Assembly (NCBI GenBank): GCA_916613615.1
Contig: OU744734.1
Span: 31,628,301-31,692,300, forward strand
DNA length: 64,000 nt
Reading direction: 5' to 3'
From: Steromphala cineraria
Taxonomy: Eukaryota; Mollusca; Gastropoda; Trochida; Trochidae
Program-made: the position numbers and the translations under genes
In this document: piece by piece, positions 11,305-23,373 of the stretch
Numbering within the stretch: the first letter of the stretch is position 1
How the letters are laid out: each line of letters starts with the position of its first letter
The notes under the pieces: model-generated
What the model was told of the DNA's origin: nothing
Databases searched by the model: none
What the model saw: the letters and a program-made list of their open reading frames with translations, nothing else

Positions 11305-11657
11305 ATATTTCTGCTTAGCACAAGATAATTATAAAGTTGCTTTTCAGTTAAAGTTGGAAACGAAATACATTCAGATCGCCATCCTGTTAAATTGACGGGC
11401 TCGGGCAAAACTTCCCCTAACGGTGTTATAAGACGTTGCCGGTGTCGATCAGCATCAAGTTTTTCAGTTGGCTCATGATTGGCTAAATCATCAAACCTGT
11501 GTTCAATAACACCTCGAACCCTCTCTAGCAACTGTACCTTTGTACCAGACACTGGTAAGTCGCGATCTCTGAGAAATTCCTGTAGTTTAGACTTTGTGAT
11601 TGACTTGCAAGTATTATTTTCGTCTGCTAGAAAAGCGTGAAATGCACTGTCAGCCAT
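11305..11657 (-). pseudogene. SAP-domain part of the SAP-SWIM-YqaJ first exon (start of gene)
   Basis: ATG at 11657. Residues about 19-55 form a SAP helix-extension-helix DNA-binding motif (ITKSKLQEFLRDRDLPVSG..VQLLERV). A linker follows, then GWRSECISFPTLTEKQLYNYL, which matches the segment preceding the SWIM finger in invertebrate YqaJ proteins as I remember them. The frame ends in a TAA made at the TTAA insertion point (11301-11304). The full ancestral protein order is SAP, SWIM, YqaJ. DNA binding plus nuclease suggests a role in processing transposon or viral DNA ends. Confidence 0.72.
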
Positions 11658-12080
11658 TGCTCATTTCAAACGTACGCGCGATAAGGAAAGACAACTCTTG
11701 CCGTTTTTCCTAAGGGGTTTCTGATAGAGGCTATAAGGCGAGATTTCAATAAATATTAATCGAAAAAGCTCAAAATTTGTGGTAATTGTTTACTAAAAGC
11801 TTAGCATTTTGTATGTCTGATCTTGACTTCTTCTCTTAATATAAAGGGATTTATCCTATGATGACCTGACAATTTCGGGCTTAATTGTTTACCGTATCAC
11901 CTTGGCAACACAACTGAAATCAACTTTTCATTGATCATCATTTAATTTACTATCAAAAACTGTATTCATAATTTGTCTTATATTTTCTTTTGCATAAATG
12001 AAAAAAGCCTTGAAAACACAAGGCTGTTTTATAAAAACATATAATGCATCATGACATATTTCTTAACATCCACTAACGTT
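11658..12080. other. Upstream of the SAP gene, nothing recognised
   Basis: It would hold the promoter of the SAP-SWIM-YqaJ gene; no clear TATA box or other element stands out. Confidence 0.4.
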
Positions 12081-12381
12081 AGCTTCCTGTATCATGGTAC
12101 ACTAAATATAGATTTCACTTCATAAGAAAAACTAAGTGAACACTATAAAACCAGCTAGTGTTGTGCAGCGACAGTAAGCATGAAGCAATCTGATTCATAA
12201 ATAACTGTTCTTTAAAAAATATATCTTCTATTTTGATCATCTCATAACACCAAATTTTCACCATCTTGAATATGTTACAAAATATGCATGAAGTTATACT
12301 TTAAATAATGAATCGGGATACATTCTGTATTGCCTGTCTGTATCATGATACATATAGTATTTCCCATGATACTCAGCCCTA
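12081..12381 (-). mobile_element. hAT-type MITE, copy c, truncated
   Basis: Reverse-oriented relative of the elements at 1844 and 17585. Its outer end CAGCCCTA lies at 12374-12381 and internal blocks match (TATCATGATACA, the CATGAAGTTATACTTTAAA block, the AAGTGAACACTATAAAACCAG block). The other end stops inside CAGGAAGC, so about 100 bp are missing. No clear target duplication. Confidence 0.75.
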
Positions 12382-13372
12382 ATAGATGTATAGATAACGA
12401 GGCTGATTCTGTTTATGACGTCACAAAAAGGGACCGTGACCAGTCATGCATTCACTTGTTTGTGGTCAGATAGGTCTAAGCGGCCCATCAAAAGTGGCTT
12501 TCAAAAACGGCTTTCATTACCAAACTGAACATATTTGTAGTGACCTTTGACGCACTATACAATATTGTAATCAGACTTTCATATATTCCAAAGAAAATAG
12601 TAATATATGTTTGTGGTTATGTGAACTAAGTATTCCCAAGCACCCGGGTGGAAATCTCTTGTTTGGCGATTGCTTCATGAAATATTTTGTCAATACCAAA
12701 ACAAAACTTATGTAATAAATTCAGTCATGTCATGACAATTTTTTCGGAAAAGAAAGGGGCATTGGTTTTTTTTCCATCAATTTCTGGACACGTTTTATGA
12801 AATATTTGAAATTGTTAGAAAGTGTTACATATTGTTGTTTCACCTTTGAATATTTTTCACGATTCAAAATATGTTAACAATTTGATAGAATATTTTGATA
12901 GAGATTTTTTTAAGGATTAATAAATATTATGATAATTATCAAAATCAGCCATAGGTCTTTATCCGTAGCGCTGGTTTTATTGTTCTAAAAATTGCGCCCT
13001 TGCGCACCTGTCATTTTCCTCCTTTGCGATCTTTCATTATTTTCGACCGAACCAACAAAGAAATTTGAGGAACCTATTAATGGTAATTGACACATAAGCC
13101 AACATTTCTGATACATATTCAAGAATTTTTATCACCTCTATTCATCCAAAATCCCTTTTGTTTTTGCATTTGCTATTGAAAACAAAATGTTACTGTTTTG
13201 CCGAATGACATGTGCCATTAGGCTAAAAATAGACATAGGAATTCCCTTAGTGGGGCTGTGAAAAGAGGAGTCGATGATTAATTCTCTAAATTTCATCTCT
13301 TTATGATGCAAACTTACCAAAGCTCATCAGGCTTCATATCAATTTTGCTTTAGGGTATGGCAAATGTGAAAT
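12382..13372. other. AT-rich stretch without a recognisable gene
   Basis: No coding region, RNA gene or clear repeat seen. Confidence 0.45.
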
Positions 13373-13558
13373 TAGGTTAAAGGGTGTGGCCCCTGGGGCC
13401 CTTATTGGGAGCCACAGGGCCACAAAAGCTTTCAATCATAATCCTCAATAGTCAAAGAGTATATTCACAAGGTTTCAGCTTTCTGGGCCTTTTGCCCCTG
13501 AAAAAGAAGATGAAAATAGGTGTTATGGGCGTGGCCCCTCTGGCCCTTGATAGGGGTC
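13373..13558 (+). repeat. Dispersed GGGCCACAGGGCC repeat, copy b
   Basis: Matches copy a and copy c: GTGTGGCCCC..GGGCCC, CCACAGGGCCAC, ATAATCCTCA, then AAGATGAAAATAGG and a second GTGGCCCC unit. It breaks off at 13558 where an inverted-repeat element begins; the other side of the break is at about 16296. Confidence 0.7.
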
Positions 13559-14424
13559 AATTAACCTATCGCCACCTGTCAATCAAATATATTTTCCGAC
13601 CAATCATAGAGCGTCATATATTCACTGCGCCATTGGCCTCGTTACCGACGCCATTTTGTCCGTCAAACAAAGAATCGTGTTTTACTTCCTTGTTTGATAT
13701 CCTCTGCAACCGATGTCAGAAAATGCTTTTTGGACACAAGACGTGTGCAGCTGGTTTCTTGAGTACCGTCGTAAAACCCAGATAAAGATGATAACATGTG
13801 TCATCTTCGGAAGAGGTTGTATCACATAGTGCAAATAGACGTTGAAACGGGAAAACTCGAAGCGGTGACGGACCAAGAATTAATTTTACATTTCTTTACA
13901 ACATACTTATGAATAAAATATGAACAAAGGGTATCGTAAGTATTTATGACTGTTGCTGTTAATTCATTTTGGGACATTTTGTAGACATATTTTGCATTCT
14001 CTAAGTTCATGTTTGATTTTCATTGAAGGCATAAACAACCATGAAATACTGCATTTTCAAAACACACAGTAGATTTCAAGCAAAACTTTATTTGGGTATT
14101 TGTCGTTTGAATAGTTTCGTGTATATAATTATCAGACATCGTGAATTATCATATGAACTATGTAATTACAACATTAGCACGGATAACATAAAATTATCGC
14201 TCAAAAATTGGTATTAAATGGAAATATATATATTGTAAATGAATGAATAATTATTAATTAAGGTCTTAAAAAATCTCACATTGAAAACTAGTGCTAGCAC
14301 TTTTAATGAAGGATTTATATAAGATTATATTGATAGAAAATTAACTCTAAATGCCATGTTAAAATTAATAAGAATAAAAGAAATATTGTCATCAACATAT
14401 CATATAATTTTCAATAGTTTGATT

Positions 14425-14518
14425 CACAGGCATCCGTAGCAGATAGGTGTGTGTATATATATAGAGTGAAAATTCACTCTATATATATACACACACCTAT
14501 CTGCTACGGATGCCTGTG
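14425..14518. mobile_element. Perfect 46-bp-arm palindrome with 9-bp TSD
   Basis: Arms 14425-14470 and 14473-14518 are exact complements with only AA between them. AGTTTGATT stands directly on both sides (14416-14424 and 14519-14527). That is the footprint of an insertion with a 9-bp target duplication. At 94 bp there is no room for anything but the arms. The arms include a TGTGTGTATATATATA run. Confidence 0.85.
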
Positions 14519-14879
14519 AGTTTGATTATTATACATTTATGTTGTTTGGAACAAATAGGCAAATAGTTTCAATATATATTGTATTTCAAAATCTTAAGAT
14601 ATCATCAAATTAAAAAGTATCAGAGTTAAATGCTTATTACTATTTTGGACAATAAATCCACAGATACTATGTATGCATAATTTAACAAAACCATTACTGT
14701 GCTTATTATCAAATATTGCTAAAATTGTTTAGTATGTTTCATAAATCTTCAATAATATTGGCTTCAAGCAATATTCAAGTGGCTGATCATGTCATTTAGA
14801 ATTTATAAACATAGCTTATCTTTTTAATTGAAAAGTGTTCATATTTTCTAGGGGGGAAATCAATAATTCATTTGAAATT

Positions 14880-15045
14880 TTGGATTAATTGGCATTTTTA
14901 CAAGGATTGGGAAATGGAAAATTGATGAAAAACTGACCCTTTACATTTTGAAGCTTACTATTGATATAAGGGCAATGGCCAATTTCATATGCAGAAAATT
15001 TATATTAAGTCTGTAATAGGTCATTTTCAAAGCTGTCTTTCGCTA
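14880..15045 (+). repeat. Dispersed ATGGCCC repeat, copy b
   Basis: Diverged relative of 6335-6535; shares CTATTGATATAAGGGCAATG and ATGCAGAAAATT. Confidence 0.5.
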
Positions 15046-15427
15046 TATCTGATCAAGCTAGCTTTGTTTTTAAGTTTTGACATGTTGCTGATCGAAGCAT
15101 TCATGACAAAATCCACTGTTATATAATATTAGTGCAGTATGATTTCAAATTTGCTTACTTCTATTGACAATGCAGAATACTGTTTTCTTCTTTCAGTACA
15201 TTTACTCCTTACAAACATTCAACATACGACTTCAATTCACTACACATTTGACCTTAAATTCTTGTCATATATCCATGAATAAAAGTAAATAATTGATAAA
15301 AAAATATCATCATTGAAGGAAATATTTTTGTTTGTATAGGATTATTTCTTTAAAGTTTTATTTCTATAAAATAAGGAGAAAAAAAAAGGATATAAAGTAT
15401 CTACACTAGTCCACAGCAATGAAAATT

Positions 15428-15469
15428 TAGCCACTTAACGGCCAAAGTTTCGGGGCCGTTTAGTGGCTA
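15428..15469. mobile_element. 42-bp mini-palindrome with 9-bp TSD
   Basis: Arms TAGCCACTTAACGGCC and GGCCGTTTAGTGGCTA (one mismatch) around a 10-base loop. They are flanked on both sides by ATGAAAATT (15419-15427, 15470-15478). Same architecture as 14425-14518 but unrelated arms. Confidence 0.78.
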
Positions 15470-16295
15470 ATGAAAATTATGAAATATAAAAAATATTTTT
15501 AGTCTTCCTGTTAAAATGAATATTACTATTATGGAAGGCCCCTTCGTCGTTTTTAAGTTACTTTGCTGTTAAGTCTATATGAAATATTTGTAAATAGATG
15601 ATTGTCATCATTAACTATATATTTTGACAGTATGGATTTTGACAATCTCCTTACAATATAAAGGTTTTCAAAAATCAACATGAACTGTTGATGTTATTAC
15701 GTAAAAATTAAATAATAACAAGGAATAAACGTAGTTGTTTCTGTTGTCGTAATTGACATATACTGATATAGTACGCATCCCGGAAACAATATTCAACAGC
15801 ATCTGCACATTTTGTTATTGTTTTTGTTTATTATGTTATCTTGAGGGGGCGCCAGGGTCGGGGATCGGATGAGCTAGTGATACATATACTTTATATGAAT
15901 TTACAAAAGCGTAATGGATTGGTTCATCAAAACATATAAGAGATTTTTTATTTATATGATCAGATATGTAATTTTTTCCTATAAATCTTCGTGATTTGTT
16001 ATGTCCGTCATACCACATAATCGGCACTTCCGCATTTGTTTTCTGTTGCACACAAAATATATATTCGTCAAATGTGTTTGAAAATTATTGAAATTAGGAT
16101 AATGAACCATACAGAAACTTTTTCAATTGGTTATTTTGTTCTGCATTCTATAATTAGGCAGTTATTACAAACGGAATACCATTGTCCGTTACGCTCGCGT
16201 CAGTGACAACGTGCCTTTGTTTGTCGGACATAACAAAAGTTACCTCCCTTTATTTCAAGGGGCGTGGTTATCTCTCGTCTGGCGATAGGTTAATT

Positions 16296-16766
16296 GGCCA
16301 CCAAAGCTACAATTTATAATCCTCAATGGTCAAGGAGTCTGTATACAGAATTTCAGGTTTCTAGGCCTTATGCTTCTAGAGAAAAAGATGTAAATGTGTT
16401 TTTAGGGTGTGGTCCCTGTGTTCCTTATAAGGGGCCACAGGGCCACTAAAGCTACAATTTATAATCCTCACTAGTCAAGGAGTCTACACAGTTTCAGTTT
16501 TCTAGGCCTTATGGTTCAGAAGAAGAAGATGAAAATAGGGTTTTAGGGTGTGGTCCCTGTGGCCCTTATTCGGGGCCACAGGGCCACCAAAGCTACAAAT
16601 TGTATCCTCATTAGTCAAGGAGTCTGTACACCAAGTTAGCTTTCTAGGCCTTATGGTTCTGGAGAAGAAGTCAAAATTCCACAAAGTTTACGGACGAATG
16701 GACGGACTGACGCCGGACACCATGCCATAAGCCCATCGAGCCTTACAGGCCAGGTGAGCTAAAAAG
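16296..16766 (+). repeat. Dispersed GGGCCACAGGGCC/CCATAAGCCC repeat, copy c
   Basis: The best-preserved copy: three tandem units of about 120-145 bp, then the tail GGACGGACTGACGCCGGACA, CCATGCCATAAGCCC and CAGGTGAGCTAAAAA. It is the right-hand continuation of copy b. Confidence 0.75.
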
Positions 16767-17007
16767 GAGATAGTCAAGAGCTATCGCTAGAACGTTATGA
16801 TGGTTAATTAATAATTATGGCCACGCACTGTACAGTAGTCAGTACCTAGCCAAAAGTGAGTCATCATAAGAGAGATTCCCATGGACTTATATATGTTAAT
16901 TAATTAATTAGTTGCAAGAATAATTTTCATTAATTGACTTAAGTCTCTAAATTGTATTGTTATAGCATAGATCGAGTTAGGAAATCATCTCTGCTATGCT
17001 TAAGTAT

Positions 17008-18439
17008 GAAGGTGGTCCCTATTATCGTGGGTCTTATTGTTTCACAAGGATATTTCCCTCTAAATGAGTACAATCTAAATATTGGTTCTTGTTTTTTAAC
17101 TCTGCACGTTTATCCTTCCAAAATATGTTTATTATTAATATTAAACTTCTATCTATGGAAAATATATTTTTGGACATCTATATAAAAAATCTTATCAGTG
17201 TGATGTATTTTATCTGAAGTGTCCCTATTATCAAGGTTATTAGTATATGATAAATAAATTATTCTCTGTAGATATAATCACCAATGTAAGATTATTATTT
17301 ACAAATTGAATATAAATTGATTTGAAATAAGGATATTAAAAACAATATTTGCAAAGCTGTAACAAAAAAATTCTAATAAAAAGACGCCTTGTCGCAGTTT
17401 TTAATACCTGGCAGCCATTTTTGATGAGTGATTTGAACACTATCTTAACAAAATGCCATTTTTTACTATGAAAGTATACATATAATATTTAAGTTACATT
17501 GGTCCTGAGATCATTGTTATCCCATTTATTGTACCTATTAAATGAAAATAGAATGTTGCAACCTATTTTGAGCTCAATTATAACTAGGGCTGAGTGTCAT
17601 GGGAAATTTCACGATTCGATATGTATCACGATACAGACAGGCGATACAGTATGTATCGCGATACATTGTTTAAAGTATAACTTAGTGCATATTTTGTGAA
17701 ATATTCAAGATGGTGGACATTTTGTGTTACAAGATGATCGAAAATCGAATATTAAAAGGTTGTTTTTTTTCTTCTAAAACAGTTATTTATGAATCAGATT
17801 GCTTAATGCTTACTGTAGTAACAGTTACTGCACTACACTAGCTGGTTTTATAGTGTTCACTTAGTTTTTCTTTTCATTCTTAAGTAAGTGAAATCTATTT
17901 TTAGTGTATCACGATACAGGAAGCTCACGATACAATAATCATGATTTCCTAAGCTACGACTGTATCGTAGGTATCGGTGGATCGTTACAGCCCTAAATAT
18001 AACCTACTTTTATATGGCGAAAAGGTAATAATTTTAGGGTTTGTATCTTATTTTTGCCCTAAATGTAATTCTTCATTCAACATCTTTGAAACCATCAATA
18101 CATTTTCCTTTCATACTTTTCTGTTTGTTATCTATCGAACTATTTACATACAAAATAAAAAAACTCTGGGACAATATTTCTTGATGACAGGATCGTTTTT
18201 TAATGATTTGCACATGCAGTATATATTTCATGAACGCAAATGATACTCAATATTTCAGATCACTAAAACTGTGAGAAAATATTACTGAACATTTGAAAAA
18301 TGTTTTTTAAAATGCCTCAGTATTTAGTTTATTCATCTATGATGTGCTATGCAAATATAAATATTCCTTGTAGGCATTGGAGAATTAAATGAGTTTACCA
18401 CGATAATAGGGTTACCACGATAATAGGGTCACTAGCCAT
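17008..18439. mobile_element. Insertion with CCCTATTATCGTGG ends
   Basis: Left end GGTGGTCCCTATTATCGTGG; the right end read inward is AGTGACCCTATTATCGTGG, with a second CCTATTATCGTGG just inside. It splits the surrounding element at a point defined by the intact copy at about 8950. No transposase; it contains a hAT-type MITE. Confidence 0.6.
17585..17995 (+). mobile_element. hAT-type MITE, copy b (411 bp)
   Basis: TAGGGCTGAG..CAGCCCTA ends. It is flanked by ATTATAAC (17577-17584) and AATATAAC (17996-18003), an 8-bp duplication with one mismatch. Collinear with copy a at 1844. Confidence 0.85.
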
Positions 18440-19785
18440 AATTATCATTCATCTGTAGGTTGATTAGTTTTTTAATAACGCAGGCCTAATTGAGTGACAC
18501 ATATACAACTTTTTAAGCGCCTGTCCCATTGACTGCCATGTTGAATGTGATGAGTTTGCTATAGTTTGCTGTAGTATATAAATAATGATTAAATAGCTGC
18601 AGTTTTCTTAAAAATCATCCCATAACATAATGAAAATTAGGTACTTGTAGCTGAGATTATTTCCCATTTTGTCAGTATCTTTCGGTTGCAATTTGATCAA
18701 AACTCAATCAATGAAAATTATTCATGGAACAGGGAATTAACATGTAAGTCAATGGGTATTTTAAGAGTGTAGAAGTGTCGGTCTTATATGTAGTCCCGAT
18801 CCCCTGTAACCATGGTCGACAGGATCGCAATACGAGGTGCCACAGGATCACTAAATATGTTCTCATTTTAGCTGACACACAACCATTTTCGTCTCCAACC
18901 TACACAATTAATAAAAGCAATCCTTGTCCCAATCCTGACGCTTCTTCAATGTCAAACATGCATGACCGCAAAACAACTTAACATTGTTATTTTAGGAACA
19001 TGATACAACTTTTTTAAAGAAAATTGATGCAGACAATTCTATTATGTTCATTTGATTTTTTTCAGTGAATGTAAAAAATAAACTCGCCCGAACAGCATGA
19101 TAAACAGCGAGTCTTTCTGCCACACGGCCACTCCGAAACATTACAGACGCCATCTTTACCTTTACTTCCGTTTTAAGGTGACGGGTTACCTCCCTTTGAT
19201 CAGGGAAGTATAATATGTTCTAACATCCCTGCTTTGATCGTTATGACGTGAACAGATCATTTCTATCAAGAAATGTTGACATCGTCATTATTAATTTAAT
19301 GTATTACTTAAAAGAGATATTGAAGCTCGCTTGTTAACAGAAAATGTATTATCATAAGTTTTTTGGTTTTTTTTAAATTGATCTTGTACCATCAACTATC
19401 CTAGATCATATATTACATAAGCTCTAGAGCGGGTGCGGTAGTAAGCCTACCCGGACGCTGGCAGTACTCGGACAGTTTGTACAAAATAATTCATGATTAT
19501 GCAAATAATGCATTTATGCTTCAAACAGAAATGAATTCCAAATCCCTATTCATTCTAGATTCACCACGTGTTATATTTTCGTTTTGAATCATTTATTATA
19601 ACAACACTCCCTATGGCTATTGGTTAAAATGTATCATCCCAACTGCGGATCCGCCCCAAATTGGAATCCTAAGTTGGGCGTCCCATCTTCACACCGTAGG
19701 AACGTGTACGCCTGGAATTTGTTACACAACGGAAGTGAAAGAGTTACTCTGCGAGAGATAAGTTTGTTTCTGTGGGGATCTGGTC

Positions 19786-19893
19786 AAATGGGCCGAAGGA
19801 TGAAAAGGCCGATAAAAAAAGTCAAAAGGGCCGAGTGAAAAAGTCAAAAGGGCCGAAGTTAATAGTCATAAGGGCCGAGGAAAAAGGGCCGAA
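19786..19893 (+). repeat. GGGCCGA subterminal repeats
   Basis: About seven repeats of (A)AGGGCCGA spaced by 10-25 bases, just inside the left terminal repeat of the transposon that starts at 19690. The position suggests transposase-binding subterminal repeats; this is inference. Confidence 0.6.
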
Positions 19894-20575
19894 AATAAAA
19901 AAAATTATATATTCATTGTATTCAACCTACATTTGATAGTTCTAAGTTGTAATATGTTTACTTAGCCAAGTGATTCTAATCAATTCCAAAAATACTCCTT
20001 GGTTTGTGCTATGTTTTTTTAAGTGATTGGATTAATGTTTTCATTACTAAGTAAGTATGTTTCCCTTGTTACTTATCGGAACTCAATGTGATGACTAAAA
20101 ACCAAAATAGTTCAACTAACAGAAATAGCAAGTGTAAGAGGAAACAAAATTGGTGGAATGAAACTTTCTGTAGGCTTCTGGAATGAGATTTAAGCAGTCA
20201 AAACAAGAACATTTACATTTTATACATGAAGACGTAAATTGGAAGATACGTGTGATTAAATCCCAGTGGAATTTGGGAAATCCATTGGGCGTATATTCGG
20301 TGTAGGGAGTGAGAGACGTAAACTTTTGAAACTTTTAAAAACTGAATTGTGTTATATAACCATGTAGGTGTTTCTACAACAATACGTAATTAGTTAAGAA
20401 AACATATAATCAATCATCTACTGCAATACCTTGTTCGCTAAGAAAACAATGTAATTGGATTGTGACAATTACTCTAAAAGTACACTGAGTAATTTAATAA
20501 GAAAACAGATCAATCAATACGAAATCGAAAATTCAAGAGGGTATCTGTAACCTTAAAGTATCCACTCCAAACTAC

Positions 20576-21360
20576 ATGGTGTATGGGGAACTGGGAAGAT
20601 ATCCTCTGAGAATTAAAATTATAAAGCGACTGATTAAATTTTGGCATTCCCTAGCTGTACCTAAAACCATAAATCTTAAACTTTCCCACACCTTGTACAA
20701 CTTTGTTTCTGTGAAAAAACAACTCTACGATTTTAATGACAAGTGGTTAAATGCTGTAGAACACACGTTGAATCATCTTGGTTTAAGTAATGTTTTCAAG
20801 AACCCGGAATCATTTAACACCGAATGGCTAGCCTCAAAGGTAGAATCTGTCTTAAAAGACCATTTTTTTCAGAGTTGGTGTTCATTAATAAATGATAGTC
20901 CAAAAGCACTTTATTATAAAATTATAAAAGATTCCATTACATTTGAACGCTATTTCTTTCTTCCGACAAATGTTTTTATCCCAATACTGAAATTTAGAAC
21001 AACTAACCACACTCTACCGATTGAGACTGGCCGGTGGGAGGGAATTACAAGAGAAAATAGAATATGTAAGTTGTGCGACTCCCCAGCATTAGGGGATGAA
21101 CTTCACTATTTACTGAGATGTACTTACTTTAATGAAGCTAGACAGAAATATATTCCTCCTCAATATCTTAATTGGCGAAATCTTACTTCCTTCAAGCATT
21201 TAATGTGCTCAAAGAAAACATCAGAAATTAAAAAACTATCAATATTTATTAAGTATATATTTACACATTTTAAAAGTTAATTTGCCCCATCTTGTGATTG
21301 TATATATGTAATTTGATAACTTTGTACTCTTGTACCACCGCTGGGTGGTTGTTGGAGAAA
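20576..21360 (+). pseudogene. 5'-truncated LINE: C-terminal domain of the RT polyprotein
   Basis: A 234-codon frame begins MVYGELGRYPL and ends at a stop at 21278-21280. It contains the C-terminal CCHC-like finger of many non-LTR polyproteins, RICKLCDS..DELHYLLRC (C-x2-C..H-x4-C), preceded by KFRTTNHTLPIETGRW. No RT motif is present, so the 5' part is missing, as is normal for incomplete reverse transcription. A 3' tail with AATAAAG follows at about 21357. Clade not assigned. Confidence 0.75.
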
Positions 21361-22370
21361 TAAAGAAGTTGATTAGTTATAAGTCAAGTGAAGTCAAGTT
21401 TATTTTCATAAATAATAAATCATGACATAGAGTTATCAAATAATATATTGAAGTAATACATATAAATTGATTGAGCATACGCAAGTCATATTTGATATAA
21501 GGATTAACGTTTAAACAAGTATTGGTTTATATGAGATGGACATAAGTGAAACATATCTATTTATTGATAAAAGTTTATAATAATATGACGGAAGATATTT
21601 TTATCGTAATTCATTTAACAGATTACACTCTAACATAAAAAGAAGGTCATCCGAGATCATCCCGAATCTTACACTTACATTTACAATTTAATTTGTGTTT
21701 ATTGTTGCTTACATAAAGTGCAATATTGACAAATGTAATTTTTTTAACCGTTATCATTACTTTCATCAATAAGTTAGAATCGATTTGTGCATGTCTGATG
21801 AAAGTGTAAAGATTATACAATCCTTGGCCAAAAGTGAGTCATAATTTGCGAAATTGCATGCTATTTACCTTTTACTAGAATGATTTATGAATTGTGAAAA
21901 AGTCATTATCTTGTTCAGTTTAGAACACAAAGCTACGAAATTGTTTTGCTCACGCTTACGTACGGTATTTATTGTTCATCTTTAAACATATAATATAAAA
22001 CTTTTAATGCGTGTCCCATTGGCCGCCATGTTGAATCTGATAAGTTTGCTGCTTTCACAGGAAATATTTTAATGTGATCTATGTCGAGTTCAGGAACAAA
22101 TAACAAAAACAACCATAAGAAACCCATCTACGGGCCAGGACAGCCATAAGCTTGCGATTGTGGTGCCCTGTTTCAATGTCGGTCTTCCCTAAAAGAATGT
22201 CAAGATGCCTCTTCAGGAAGGACACTGCCTAAAGTTTCATTCATTCATGAAACAAGTGAAATCATATGCTTTATTTCAATTTTCACTGAATAGGGTTTAG
22301 GAACCTTTTTATGTACATCAGTTTTGCTTTTATTGAAGAAAATTAATAATCTCAGCATGACGTTGCTCAT
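21361..22370. other. Non-coding; one-ended relative of the AAAAGTGAGTCAT element
   Basis: 21823-22055 begins TTGGCCAAAAGTGAGTCATA and keeps CGCTTACGTA and TGTCCCATTGGCCGCCATGT of the 8793-9262 element, strongly diverged. Nothing else recognised. Confidence 0.5.
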
Positions 22371-22994
22371 TCTCTCCCCACAAAGGCAGCTCAGTCATAC
22401 CCGAGTTAGCCTCTGTTCTATTACGCCAAGATCTTGGGGTTCCGGCAGATTGCCCTAGCGGCAAAAGTTGTAACTTGAGATATCTCCCTTATTTGCAGCC
22501 AATGAAAACACCTTTTGGATAATATTATATATCCACGACTTGGGGAATTCTTAACGGTCGTATAGTGACATGGAAAGTATCATGCCTTTATGTTTATTTT
22601 ACATTAACAGTGTGAGAGGGAAATATTTGAAAATCAGATATAGATAGGGTTTTTCATTAGAAAGATACTGTTTTATATTTGTGTTAATCATTATTTGTTT
22701 TATGATACATTTTATTTTACTAATTAACCAAATAAAAACTAATGAGAAGGTAAAAAGCGATGTTTTGTAGAAGGAAGAGTTATCTCCCCTGAATGTTAAA
22801 TTTCAAGGATGGCTTTGCCGAACCACACGGAAATAGCCTAGGTTTTGCAAATGACCACTTTTGAAACGGCGTCGCTGATTGCACAACTAACTTCGACTGT
22901 CTCCAATCAGATTTCTACATTTCTATCCCATGTATTAGCCGTAATAGAACAGAGGCTAACTCGGGTATGACTGAGCTGCCTCTGTGGGGAGAAA
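22371..22994. mobile_element. MITE with 54-bp terminal inverted repeats
   Basis: 22371-22424 and 22941-22994 are almost perfect complements (TCTCCCCAC.AAGGCAGCTC, then CATACCCGAGTTAGCCTCTG). The 620-bp interior has no frame of note. No clear target duplication, so superfamily open. Confidence 0.78.
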
Positions 22995-23056
22995 ATGGAG
23001 GTTGCTTGAAAATTTTCAAAGTCTTATATTTATATTTTGAATAAAAAACATTAGAC

Positions 23057-23373
23057 TTAAAGGGACAGTAAAAAATATTTTTAAATTGTATATATCAAAT
23101 GTTTTGTTGATAATTGTACGTTAGTGCTAAATGTTTTATTTTGATAATGTCAAAAATCACATAACACAAACAAATCATTCACAGTCAGAGAACAAATTTT
23201 TTTTTGTGAACGCCTTTTATTCTTTTTATTTTTGTCAGAAAAGGGAATACCATGGCTGAACATTACATCATATATTTGATCAGTTATTACTGCATTTTAA
23301 AAAAAATACATTGTCTTTCATTTTCCTGACATCACTTTATATTGCCCATTAAAACGTGCTACTGGCCTTTAAA
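23057..23373 (+). mobile_element. TTAA-type MITE, copy a
   Basis: TTAAAGGGACAGTA at the left and its partner ACTGGCCTTTAAA at the right. The interior (TTGTACGTTAGTGCTAAATG, AATCATTCACAGTCAGAGAA) is related, inverted, to 60630-60995. Confidence 0.65.

Larger units (their letters stand above)
13559..16295. mobile_element. Non-coding inverted-repeat element, 2.7 kb
   Basis: The left end reads AATTAACCTATCGCCA and the right end is its complement (TGGCGATAGGTTAATT). The repeat on either side (copies b and c) continues across it, so it is an insertion. There is no long reading frame; 13682-14010 and 15836-16051 show only short ones with no recognisable motif. It holds two small palindromes with 9-bp direct repeats and a copy of the ATGGCCC repeat. 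Superfamily unknown, since the target duplication is not clear. Confidence 0.65.
16843..18768 (+). mobile_element. Inverted-repeat element AAAAGTGAGTCATCA, copy b, split
   Basis: The left half is 16843-17007 and the right half 18440-18768, collinear with the uninterrupted copy at 8793-9262 (shared blocks TCTAAATTGTATTGTTATA, CGCCTGTCCCATTGACTGCC, AACATGTAAGTCAATGGG). The last 20 bases of its right end are deleted compared with the homologous end at 54788-54835. The middle is a separate insertion (17008-18439). Confidence 0.72.
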
